From Homoserinibacter gongjuensis (GTDB taxonomy: Bacteria > Actinomycetota > Actinomycetes > Actinomycetales > Microbacteriaceae), in NCBI RefSeq assembly GCF_030161875.1, contig NZ_BSVA01000001.1, positions 2,790,001 through 2,854,000 of the forward strand: a stretch of 64,000 nt of DNA, written 5' to 3'. The notes beneath the pieces were generated by a model. That model was not told the DNA's origin. It saw only the letters and a program-made list of their open reading frames with translations, and made no database searches. The position numbers were made by a program, and so were the translations under genes. Below are positions 30,167 through 39,308 of this stretch, one piece after another. Position 1 is the stretch's first letter; each line of letters opens with the position of its first letter.

Positions 30167-31459
30167 ATGGACGGCGCCCTCGAAGACACCGCCCGCATCG
30201 CCCGCGACCTCATCCGTTTCGACACCACGAACTGGGGTGAGGGCCGCGCGAAGGGCGAGGCGGAGGCGGCAGCGTATGTCGAGGCCGAACTGCGCGCCCT
30301 CGGTCTCGAACCGCGCCTCTACGACGCCGCGGAGCGCCGCACGAGCGTCGTCGCCCGCGTCGAGGGTGCCGACCCCACGCGCCCCGCGCTTGTCGTGCAC
30401 GGGCACCTCGATGTCGTGCCCGCCGACCCCGCGAACTGGAGCGTCGACCCCTTCGCGGGCGAGATCCGCGACGGGATGCTGTGGGGGCGCGGAGCCGTCG
30501 ACATGAAGGACATGGACGCCATGATCCTCACGAGCCTCGGCGACATTCTGCGCTCGGGTCGACGCCCGGCGCGCGACCTCGTCGTGGCGTTCTTCTCCGA
30601 CGAGGAGAACGGCGGCACCTTCGGCTCGCAGCATCTCGTGCGCGCGCATCCGGAGCTGTTCGCGGGCGCTACGGAGGCCATCAGCGAGGTCGGTGGCTAC
30701 TCGGTCGAACTCGCCGGCCGACGCGCGTACCTGTTGCAGACGGGCGAGAAGGCGCTGCTCTGGGTGCGCCTCCTCGCACACGGCACTGCCGCCCACGGCT
30801 CGCGCGTCATCCGCGACAACGCGATCACGAAGCTCGCCGAGGCCATCGTGCGGATCGGCCGGCACGAGTGGCCCGTGCAGCTCGGCCCGACGACCCGCGC
30901 GATGCTCGACGGCATCCGGCGGATCCTCGAGGTCGACGACGATGACCCCGTCGCCCTCATCGAGCGCACCGGCATCGCCGCGGGTTTCCTGCGTGGCACC
31001 GTGCGCACGACGTCGAATCCGACCCTGCTCGAGGCGGGCTACAAGCACAATGTGATCCCGGATCGCGCGGAGGCTCTCGTCGACGTGCGTCCCTTCGCGG
31101 GGCAGGAGCAGGAGGCACTCGCCACGCTGCGTGAGCTCGCGGGCCCGGATGTCGAGGTCGAGATCGTGCACCTCGACGTCGGTCTCGAGAACCCGTTCTC
31201 GGGCGATCTCGTCGAGCGGATGGTCGGCGCGCTGAAGCGGCACGACCCGGATGCCGAGGTACTGCCGTATCTGCTCTCGGGCGGCACCGACAACAAGGCG
31301 CTCAGCGAGCTCGGCATCGCCGGCTACGGCTTCGCGCCCCTGCGGCTCGGGCCGGAGCTCGACTTCCCGGCCATGTTCCACGGCGTCGACGAGCGCGTGC
31401 CGCTCGAGGCCTTGGCGTTCGGGCGTGCGGTGCTCACCGATTTCCTGCTCGAGGCCTGA
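30167..31459 (+). CDS. M20/M25/M40-family zinc metallopeptidase
   Basis: 430-residue cytoplasmic metallo-hydrolase of the M20 dipeptidase/deacetylase superfamily. Zinc-site motifs: VVHGHLDVVPADP (His and neighbouring Asp), GRGAVDMKDMDA (bridging Asp), FFSDEENGGTFGS (catalytic Glu and metal Glu), and a C-terminal MFHGVDE His. The dimerisation insert lies between about residues 195 and 330 (AHGTAAHGSRVIRDNA). Actinobacterial proteins of this type are usually annotated as M20 peptidases of unknown substrate. The downstream uppP starts 12 bases later and may be co-transcribed. Confidence 0.9.
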   Translation: MDGALEDTARIARDLIRFDTTNWGEGRAKGEAEAAAYVEAELRALGLEPRLYDAAERRTSVVARVEGADPTRPALVVHGHLDVVPADPANWSVDPFAGEIRDGMLWGRGAVDMKDMDAMILTSLGDILRSGRRPARDLVVAFFSDEENGGTFGSQHLVRAHPELFAGATEAISEVGGYSVELAGRRAYLLQTGEKALLWVRLLAHGTAAHGSRVIRDNAITKLAEAIVRIGRHEWPVQLGPTTRAMLDGIRRILEVDDDDPVALIERTGIAAGFLRGTVRTTSNPTLLEAGYKHNVIPDRAEALVDVRPFAGQEQEALATLRELAGPDVEVEIVHLDVGLENPFSGDLVERMVGALKRHDPDAEVLPYLLSGGTDNKALSELGIAGYGFAPLRLGPELDFPAMFHGVDERVPLEALAFGRAVLTDFLLEA

Positions 31460-31471
31460 CAGAATCAGCCG

Positions 31472-32338
31472 GTGGATTTCCTCGAAGCGATCATCCTGGG
31501 TCTCATCCAGGGCCTCACCGAGTTCCTGCCGATCTCGTCGAGCGCGCACCTGCGCATCTTCGGCGACCTCGTGGGCTGGGGCGACCCCGGGGCGACGTTC
31601 ACGGCGATCACGCAGCTCGGCACCGAGACCGCGGTGCTCATCTACTTCTGGAAGGACATCACCCGCATCATCGGCAAGTGGTTCCGCTCCTTCGGCGGGG
31701 GCGGGGGCAAGCGGTCCACGGGCGTGCAGAAGGGCGACCCGGATGTGCGGCTCGGCTGGCTCATCATCATCGGCACCGTGCCGATCGTGCTCGTCGGGTT
31801 CTTCCTGCAGGACACCATCCGCACGGCGCTGCGCTCACTCTGGATCGTCGCGATCGTGCTCATCGTCTTCGGCCTGCTGCTCTGGCTCGCCGACTGGCTG
31901 GGCCGCCGCACGAAGCCTATCGAGGCCATGAGCTACCGCGACGGCATCCTCATCGGGCTCGCACAGATGCTCGCCCTCATCCCGGGCGTGAGCCGCTCGG
32001 GAGCGTCGATCAGCGCGGGCCTCGCGCTCGGGTACACGCGTCCGGCTGCGGCGCGATTCGCGTTCCTGCTCGCGGTCCCCGCCGTGTTCGGCTCCGGGCT
32101 CTACGAGACCTACACGGCCTTCACGTGCGAGCCGGGCGTGGACGCTGGATGCGGTGCGGGCTACGGCCTCGGCCCCACGATCGCGGCGACCGTGGTGGCG
32201 TTCGTCGTGGGCTACGCCGTCATCGCGTTCCTCATGCGCTACCTGGAGACGCGCACGTTCCTGCCGTTCGTGGTGTACCGAATCCTACTGGGCGGCGTGC
32301 TCATCGCTCTGCTGTCGACGGGCGTGCTCACCGCGTAG
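31472..32338 (+). CDS. uppP: Undecaprenyl-diphosphatase UppP (BacA)
   Basis: Integral membrane phosphatase that recycles undecaprenyl pyrophosphate to the monophosphate carrier for peptidoglycan synthesis; its activity gives bacitracin tolerance. 288 residues from GTG 31472. Signature motifs: GLIQGLTEFLPISSSAHL near residues 10-27 and ALIPGVSRSGASISAGLALG, the latter holding the catalytic Ser/Arg region. About eight membrane segments. A Gly-rich loop (FGGGGGKRS) follows the second helix. The repeat-bearing intergenic region lies downstream. Confidence 0.96.
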   Translation: MDFLEAIILGLIQGLTEFLPISSSAHLRIFGDLVGWGDPGATFTAITQLGTETAVLIYFWKDITRIIGKWFRSFGGGGGKRSTGVQKGDPDVRLGWLIIIGTVPIVLVGFFLQDTIRTALRSLWIVAIVLIVFGLLLWLADWLGRRTKPIEAMSYRDGILIGLAQMLALIPGVSRSGASISAGLALGYTRPAAARFAFLLAVPAVFGSGLYETYTAFTCEPGVDAGCGAGYGLGPTIAATVVAFVVGYAVIAFLMRYLETRTFLPFVVYRILLGGVLIALLSTGVLTA

Positions 32339-32380
32339 AGCCGGGGGGTTGAGGGGCCGACCCAGCTAGCACCGCCGGGT

Positions 32381-32465
32381 GGTTGAGGAGCCCGCGCAGC
32401 GGGCGTCTCGAAACCAGCCACCGCACGACGCCGGTTTCGAGACGCGGCTGCGCCGCTCCTCAACC
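32381..32465. repeat. Intergenic palindromic repeat GGTTGAGGAG...CTCCTCAACC
   Basis: Left arm 32381-32415 begins GGTTGAGGAG and ends GTCTCGAAACC. Right arm 32433-32465 begins GGTTTCGAGAC and ends CTCCTCAACC. The ends are exact inverted repeats and the centre is imperfect. This type of palindrome is scattered between genes in many Microbacteriaceae genomes (established by general familiarity, not by search). It could be a mobile mini-element or a bidirectional terminator for the convergent uppP and PAC2 genes. Confidence 0.8.
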
Positions 32466-32512
32466 CGCTGAGTGTGCGCAGATGCGGCTGCGCCGCTTCT
32501 CAACCCGCTGAG
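32444..32512. repeat. Direct duplication of the palindrome's right arm
   Basis: The 29-mer beginning GCGGCTGCGCCGCTCCTC occurs at 32444-32472 and again at 32484-32512 with one mismatch (C to T). The right arm is therefore tandemly repeated with a 40-bp period, which records a local duplication or slippage in the element. Confidence 0.8.
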
Positions 32513-32517
32513 CCGTG

Positions 32518-33369
32518 TTACGGGGTCGGCGGCTGGTCGTCGTCGCGCTTGCGCAGGTACTTCTCGAACTCCTCGGCGATCGCCTCGCCCGAGGCCTCGG
32601 GGGAGTCGACCGTGTCGCGGGCCTGTTCGAGCTGCTCGATGTAGGCCGTCATGTCGTCGTCGTCGCTCGCGAGCTCGTCGATCCCGCGCTCCCAGGCGGC
32701 CGCGTCTTCCACGAGCGAGCCGCGGTCGATCCGTGCGTCGATGAAGTCCTCGAGCTTCTGGATGAGGGCGAGCGTGGCCTTCGGGGAGGGCGCGTTGTGC
32801 ACGTAGTGCGGCACGGAGGCCCAGATCGACACGGTAGGGATCCCGGCGCGCTCAGCGGCATCCCCGAGCACCGAGATGATGCCGACGGGACCCTCGTAGC
32901 TCGAGCGCTCGAGATCGAAGCGCTCGCGCACCGCGGAGTTCTCGCTCGAGGCGAAGACGGCGATGGGCCGTGTGTGCGGCACGTCGGCGAGCATGGCGCC
33001 GAGGAACACGATGCGCTCGATGCCCGCGACCGAGACGGCGTCGAGCACCTCCTCGGTGAAGGTCTTCCAGCCGCGAGAGGGCTCGGTGCCGAGCAGGACG
33101 TGCACGCCGTCGCCGCCGTCGAGCGGCCCCGACAGCACGACGCTCGGCCAGGTGATGACGCGCTCGCCCTTCTCGTCGAGCGCCGAGATCGGGCGGTTGA
33201 ACTGGTAGTCGAAGTAGTCCTCAGGCTCGACCTCGGCCAGGGGCACGAGGCCGAGCTGGTCGCGGAGGGCGCGCACAGCGGTCGAGGCCGCCTCGCCCGC
33301 GTCGTTCCAGCCCTCGAAGGCCACGACGAGCGTCGCGCCGCCTGAGCTCCAGTCGTCCGCTGCCTGCAC
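32518..33369 (-). CDS. PAC2-family protein (proteasome assembly chaperone fold)
   Basis: 283 residues from GTG 33369; a TTG three bases upstream is less likely. PAC2 fold features: LVVAFEGWNDAGEAASTAVR at the N-terminus, YFDYQFNRP, RIVFLGAMLADVPHTRP, and a C-terminal acidic helix (DELASDDDDMTAYIEQLE). Family members are named for the eukaryotic proteasome chaperone. In actinobacteria their function is unknown, and no 20S proteasome gene lies in this window. Convergent with uppP and divergent from the HAD gene. Confidence 0.85.
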   Translation of the reverse strand: MQAADDWSSGGATLVVAFEGWNDAGEAASTAVRALRDQLGLVPLAEVEPEDYFDYQFNRPISALDEKGERVITWPSVVLSGPLDGGDGVHVLLGTEPSRGWKTFTEEVLDAVSVAGIERIVFLGAMLADVPHTRPIAVFASSENSAVRERFDLERSSYEGPVGIISVLGDAAERAGIPTVSIWASVPHYVHNAPSPKATLALIQKLEDFIDARIDRGSLVEDAAAWERGIDELASDDDDMTAYIEQLEQARDTVDSPEASGEAIAEEFEKYLRKRDDDQPPTP

Positions 33370-33423
33370 CAATCCGCCTCTCCGCCCGCCTGGGCGTCAG
33401 ATCCGAGAATACGACCTCGCCCG

Positions 33424-33429
33424 TAGACT
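33424..33429 (+). promoter_or_regulatory. -10 hexamer TAGACT for leaderless HAD gene
   Basis: TAGACT eight bases before GTG 33438; supports that GTG as start. Confidence 0.45.
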
Positions 33430-33437
33430 TGCCGGTC

Positions 33438-35139
<1,702 letters not shown>

Positions 35140-35181
35140 ACTCGTGGGGCCCTCCCTCCGTCTGTCAGGAAAGTAGGCATC

Positions 35182-36140
35182 GTGCGCCGTACCTCCGCGC
35201 TTGTCAGCTCCGTCGCCACCGTCGCGATGCTCTCCGCGGTGCTCGCGGGATGCGCGGCGTCGCCCGACGACGCGAGCGCGTGCACGCCGCTCATCACCTC
35301 GGGCGAGACCTCGGAGCTCGTGTCGGCGACGGGCGCGGTCGGTTCGAAGCCCACCGTCGACGTTCCCGCGCCGCTCGTCGTGGACGACGCGCAGCGCTCG
35401 GTGCTCGTGGCGGGCTCGGGCCTCGTCGCTCAGAAAGGCATGACGGTCGACTACGACGCCGTGCTCCTCGACGCCCAGACGGGCGACGTCGTGCAGGCGA
35501 CGAGCTTCGACGGCACCGCGCACCCGACCCGCGCCGACGAGCGGGGTGCCATGTACGAGGCGATGGTCTGCGCCCAGCCCGGCTCGCGCATCGCCGTCAC
35601 CGCGAGCCTCGGCGACAGCGGCCTCGCGGGGCCCAACGCGACCGAGAAGGACCTCGAGCGTCCCCTCGTGATCGTGCTCGATGTCCACGGTGTCTACCTC
35701 GGCCAGGCGAACGGCATCAACCAGCTGCCGGCCGACGGCATGCCGGTCGTCGTGACTGCGCCGGATGGCACGGTCGGCATCACGATCCCGTCGGGGATCG
35801 ACATCCCCGACGCCGCGCGCACCTCCACGATCAAGCTCGGCTCGGGCCCGAAGCTCGCCGAGGGCGACGCGGTCGTCGTCCAGCTCGCGAGCTGGACGTG
35901 GCCCGCCGACGGCTCCGGCCCGGATCAGCAGTCCTCCACCTGGGACACCAATCCGCAGGTCATCACGCTGACGGCCGAGGGGAGCAGGCGCTATCCCAGG
36001 CCCTGCTCGACGACCTCGTCGGCCTTCCGGTTGGCTCGCAGCTGCTCGCGGTGCGTCCGCCGAGCGGCGACAGCTCGGATGCCACGGTCGTCGTGATCGA
36101 CGTGCTCGGCATCCGGCCTCCCGCCGGTTCCACGAAGTAG
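35182..36140 (+). CDS. FKBP-type peptidyl-prolyl isomerase lipoprotein (one apparent frameshift)
   Basis: About 319 residues, exported lipoprotein: signal peptide with lipobox VLAGC near residue 24. Two diverged FKBP-like halves are visible, VAQKGMTVDYDAVLLDAQTGD and LAEGDAVVVQLASWTWPADG. A G is missing near 35982, then LVGLPVGSQLLAVRPP and the ending IRPPAGSTK. Conservation of active-site aromatics is weak, so enzymatic activity is uncertain. An FKBP gene at this spot next to pafBC is common in actinobacteria. Preceded by AGGAAAG and a TAGACT promoter. Confidence 0.82.
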
Positions 36141-36148
36141 GTCGAGCC

Positions 36149-37141
36149 ACGAACGCGAACCCCGTACCCGCGCCGGTTCCCGTCGAGGACCGGCTCTTCA
36201 GCCTCGTGCTCGCGCTCCTGGCGACGGAATCGGGGCTCACCAAGACCGAGATCCTCTCAAGCGTTCGCGGCTACGCGCAGCGCTACGTCAGCGGCGGCGA
36301 CAACGCCAACCTCGAGCGGCAGTTCGAGCGCGACAAAGACGACATCCGTGAACTCGGTGTGCCGCTCGAGACCATCGAGCCCCTCGGCGAACCGGGCGAC
36401 AACCACAACCTGCGCTACCGCATCCCGAAGGGCGCATACGACCTGCCCGACGACGTGCGCTTCGACTCCGACGAGATCGCGCTGCTGGGTCTGGCCGCGA
36501 TGGCGTGGCGTGAGGGCTCGCTGAGCGCCGAGTCGCGTCGTGCGCTCGTCAAGCTGCGCGCTCTCGGCATCGCCGCGAACGAACCGGTGCTCGGCTACGC
36601 GCCGCGGCTGCGGCTGCGCGACGCCGCCTTCGAGCCGCTCACTCAGGCGATCGACCGCCACCAGATCGTGCGCTTCGACTACCTCAAGCCGGGGGAGGAG
36701 CGCGCTCGCACGCGGGAGGTGATCCCGCTCGCCCTCGTGCAGTACGAGGGACGCTGGCATCTCGCGGCCGAGGAGCTCGCCACCGGGGAGGGCAAGACCT
36801 TCCTGCTGCGCCGCATCGTGGGCAAGATCTCGGCGGGCAAGCCCGCGCCCGAACGACCCGGCGACCACATGGCCCGGTCGCTCGCCGACCTCGACGCGGT
36901 GTGGGAACGCGGCATCGCCGATATCGAGGTGCGTGCGGGCTCGGATGCCGCCCAGCGCCTCGCGCATCGGCGCGGCACCGAGGAGGTCGCCCCGGGCACC
37001 CTGCGCATGCACTATGTCGACCTGGCGATCCTCGCCGACGAGCTCGCGAGCTTCGGACCCGAGGTGCTCGTCATCGAGCCGCCCGCGCTGCGCGCGGCCG
37101 TCATCGAGCGACTGCAGAGGACGGTGGCCGACCATGGCTGA
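36149..37141 (+). CDS. pafB: PafB, WYL-domain DNA-damage regulator subunit (start codon unusual)
   Basis: Partner of PafC in a heterodimeric WYL transcription activator that, in mycobacteria, drives the LexA-independent DNA damage response. HTH near the N-terminus (ALLATESGLTKTEILSSVRG), WYL domain in the middle (IVRFDYLKPGEERARTREVI ... YEGRWHLAA), then the C-terminal WCX region. Homologues begin 8-15 residues before the LVLALLATE stretch, yet no ATG/GTG/TTG exists between the FKBP stop (36140) and GTG 36206. The natural start would be ACG at 36149, six bases after GGTCGAG, or ATG if one base is miscalled. GTG 36206 would lose VPVEDRLFSL. Confidence 0.88.
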   Translation, partial: TNANPVPAPVPVEDRLFSLVLALLATESGLTKTEILSSVRGYAQRYVSGGDNANLERQFERDKDDIRELGVPLETIEPLGEPGDNHNLRYRIPKGAYDLPDDVRFDSDEIALLGLAAMAWREGSLSAESRRALVKLRALGIAANEPVLGYAPRLRLRDAAFEPLTQAIDRHQIVRFDYLKPGEERARTREVIPLALVQYEGRWHLAAEELATGEGKTFLLRRIVGKISAGKPAPERPGDHMARSLADLDAVWERGIADIEVRAGSDAAQRLAHRRGTEEVAPGTLRMHYVDLAILADELASFGPEVLVIEPPALRAAVIERLQRTVADHG

Positions 37142-38132
37142 CAAGCGCCACCGCGCACCGGCGCGCTCGGTGCCTGCGCCTCAGGCGCGCGACAAGCTCG
37201 CGTTCCTGCTCGCGCTCGTTCCCTGGCTGCTTGAGCACGACCGGGTGACCGTGCAGGAGGCCGCTGCCCACTTCGGGGTCACCGAGGACGAGATCCGCAC
37301 CTCGGTGTCGCTCGTCGCCATGAGCGGCGTGCCGGGCGCCACCGCGACCTACCAGCACGACGATCTCTTCGACATCGACTGGGACGCCTTCGAGTCCGAC
37401 GACGAGATCGCCATCACGCAGCACGTCGCGATCGACGACGCGCCCCGCCTCTCGGCACGCGAGGCGGCCGCCCTCATCGCGGGGCTCCAATACCTGCAGG
37501 CGCTCCCCGGCAATGCCGATCGCGCCGGCATCCGCACCCTCATCGAGAAGCTCTCGCGCGGCGCGTCCGCGACGCCGAGCCAGCTCGCGGTCTCGGGCGG
37601 ACCCGACGGCGAGGTGCTCGGCCTCGTGCAGCGCGCCGTCGCCGAGGGGCGCCGCGTGCGCTTCGCCTACCTCAACTCGCGCGGCGAGCGTGAGGAGCGC
37701 GACGTCGATCCGCTGCGCGTCGAGTCGATCGACGCCGACTGGTATCTGCGCGGCTGGGACCACCTGCGTCAGGCGCTGCGCACCTTCCGTTTCGACCGCA
37801 TGAGCGACATGGTCGTGACCGACGACCCGATCGAGCACGACGCATCCGAGATGCACCTGCCCGACACGCTGTTCGAACCGTCAGCCGAAGATCTCGAGGT
37901 CACGATCGAGGCGTCCCCGGAAGTGATCGGCCTGCTCGCCGACTACATCCCCGACGGCGCCCTCACGAGCGAGGTGGGCGATCGCATCCGCACCACCCTG
38001 CGGGTGTCGCACTATCACGGCCTCAAACGGCTCATCGCGGGGATGCCGGGCACGGTGCGCGTCGTTGCTCCCGAGCAGGCCAGACGAGCCGTCGCGGAGT
38101 GGGCAGCGGCAGGCCTCGCGCGCTACGCGTAG
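37134..38132 (+). CDS. pafC: PafC, WYL-domain DNA-damage regulator subunit
   Basis: 332 residues; second subunit of the PafBC regulator. N-terminal HTH (DKLAFLLALVPWLLEHDRVT, VQEAAAHFGVTEDEIRTSVS), WYL domain (VRFAYLNSRGEREERDVDPL ... DADWYLRGWDHLRQALRTFR), and a C-terminal WCX domain (LRVSHYHGLKRLIAGMPGTV). The ATG lies eight bases inside pafB, so the two are translationally coupled. The stop TAG overlaps a TAGACT promoter element for tatA. Confidence 0.93.
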   Translation: MADKRHRAPARSVPAPQARDKLAFLLALVPWLLEHDRVTVQEAAAHFGVTEDEIRTSVSLVAMSGVPGATATYQHDDLFDIDWDAFESDDEIAITQHVAIDDAPRLSAREAAALIAGLQYLQALPGNADRAGIRTLIEKLSRGASATPSQLAVSGGPDGEVLGLVQRAVAEGRRVRFAYLNSRGEREERDVDPLRVESIDADWYLRGWDHLRQALRTFRFDRMSDMVVTDDPIEHDASEMHLPDTLFEPSAEDLEVTIEASPEVIGLLADYIPDGALTSEVGDRIRTTLRVSHYHGLKRLIAGMPGTVRVVAPEQARRAVAEWAAAGLARYA

Positions 38133-38135
38133 ACT
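38130..38135 (+). promoter_or_regulatory. -10 hexamer TAGACT for tatA, overlapping the pafC stop
   Basis: TAGACT shares its TAG with the pafC stop codon. A 34-base leader with a strong GGAGGA ribosome site (38156-38161) precedes the tatA ATG. Confidence 0.4.
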
Positions 38136-38169
38136 GGTTCGACCTGCACCTATCCCGGAGGACGTGCTC

Positions 38170-38418
38170 ATGTTCATCCATACCCTGTTCGTCAACCAGT
38201 GGCAGACCTGGCTCATCATCCTCCTCGTGGTGCTCGTGCTGTTCGGAGCCACCCGCCTTCCCGCGCTTTCCAAGAGCCTCGGTCAGTCGGTCAAGATCTT
38301 CCGTAAGGAGATGACCGACGACGAGAAGAAGGCCTCGGCCGAGTCCGGCACGACGACCTCTGAGGCCGCTGACACCGCCAAGCCCGTCGACAGCTCCGCC
38401 CCGACCGACAAGTCCTGA
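38170..38418 (+). CDS. tatA: Sec-independent protein translocase TatA
   Basis: 82-residue pore component of the twin-arginine translocase. One N-terminal membrane helix (WLIILLVVLVLFGATRLPAL), the FGA(x)RLP hinge, the amphipathic helix SKSLGQSVKIFRKEMTDDE, and a polar, Ser/Thr/Asp-rich tail. ATG 38170 is preferred over GTG 38164 because GGAGGA sits seven bases before the ATG. It lies five bases upstream of tatC. Confidence 0.95.
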   Translation: MFIHTLFVNQWQTWLIILLVVLVLFGATRLPALSKSLGQSVKIFRKEMTDDEKKASAESGTTTSEAADTAKPVDSSAPTDKS

Positions 38419-38423
38419 GCCCC

Positions 38424-39308
38424 ATGGCCGGCGATTCGGCCCGGGCGAACCCCCGCAAGAGCAATCCCGAGCGGCGGATGTCGCTCGGCGCCCACCTCAT
38501 CGAGCTGCGCAAGCGGCTCACGCGTGCCGCGTTCGCGGTGCTCGGCGGCACGATCATCGGCTGGATGATCTACGACGTCAGCTGGCTCGGCGACCTGCTG
38601 GATCCGGCGATTCCGGGGGCCGCCGATGTGCTGCACGGCCAGGGCACCTGGTCGGCGATCTCGGGCCCCGTCTTCACGATCGCGGAGCAGCTCGGCGTCG
38701 ATGCCGAGAAGATCACCCTCAACTTCGGCACGCTCACGGGCGCGCTCGACATCCAGTTCCAGATCTCGCTCGTGGTCGGCATCATCCTGTCGAGCCCGGT
38801 GTGGCTGTACCAGATCTTCGCGTTCTTCGTTCCCGGGCTCACTGCGAAAGAGAAGCGCTACACCTTCGGGTTCTTCTTCTCGGCGGTGCCGCTCTTCCTG
38901 CTCGGCTGCGCGGCGGGATGGATGGTGCTGCCGCGCATCGTCGAGTTCATGTTCCGGTTCGTGCCGCCCGGCGCCTCGCAGCTCTACGACACGAAGACCT
39001 ACGTGGACTTCATTCTCAAGCTGCTGCTCGCCACGGGCGTCGCGTTCGTGATGCCGGTGTTCCTCGTGCTGCTGAACTTCGCGAGCGTCCTGCAGGGAAA
39101 GACGATCCTCAAGGGCTGGCGCTGGGCCGTGCTCATCATCATCGTCTTCACGGCGATGGCGACGCCCGCCGCCGACCCGATCTCGATGCTGCTGTTGGCG
39201 CTGCCGATGGTGCTGCTGTACTTCCTGGCCGTCGGCGTCGCCCTCTGGCACGATCGCGCGGTTGCGCGGCGACGAGCGGCTTTCGAGACCAGCCTCACCA
39301 GCGCATGA
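38424..39308 (+). CDS. tatC: Sec-independent protein translocase TatC
   Basis: Receptor for twin-arginine signal peptides. 294 residues with six membrane helices. N-terminal MSLGAHLIELRKRL carries the signal-peptide-binding Glu, and the loop FAFFVPGLTAKEKRY matches the family FxxPGLxxxEK motif. The end is basic. Needed for folded cofactor proteins. Its stop overlaps the helicase start (ATGA). Confidence 0.96.
   Translation: MAGDSARANPRKSNPERRMSLGAHLIELRKRLTRAAFAVLGGTIIGWMIYDVSWLGDLLDPAIPGAADVLHGQGTWSAISGPVFTIAEQLGVDAEKITLNFGTLTGALDIQFQISLVVGIILSSPVWLYQIFAFFVPGLTAKEKRYTFGFFFSAVPLFLLGCAAGWMVLPRIVEFMFRFVPPGASQLYDTKTYVDFILKLLLATGVAFVMPVFLVLLNFASVLQGKTILKGWRWAVLIIIVFTAMATPAADPISMLLLALPMVLLYFLAVGVALWHDRAVARRRAAFETSLTSA

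Noticed and set aside
32339-32517. Palindromic repeat as a CRISPR array or phage attachment site.
   Set aside because: There are only two arms plus one duplicated arm, no regular spacers, no cas genes and no integrase; the nearest tRNA is 2.3 kb away and shares no sequence with it.
36206-37141. GTG 36206 as the pafB start.
   Set aside because: It removes conserved N-terminal residues of the family; coding-like sequence continues upstream, so an ACG start or base error is more likely.
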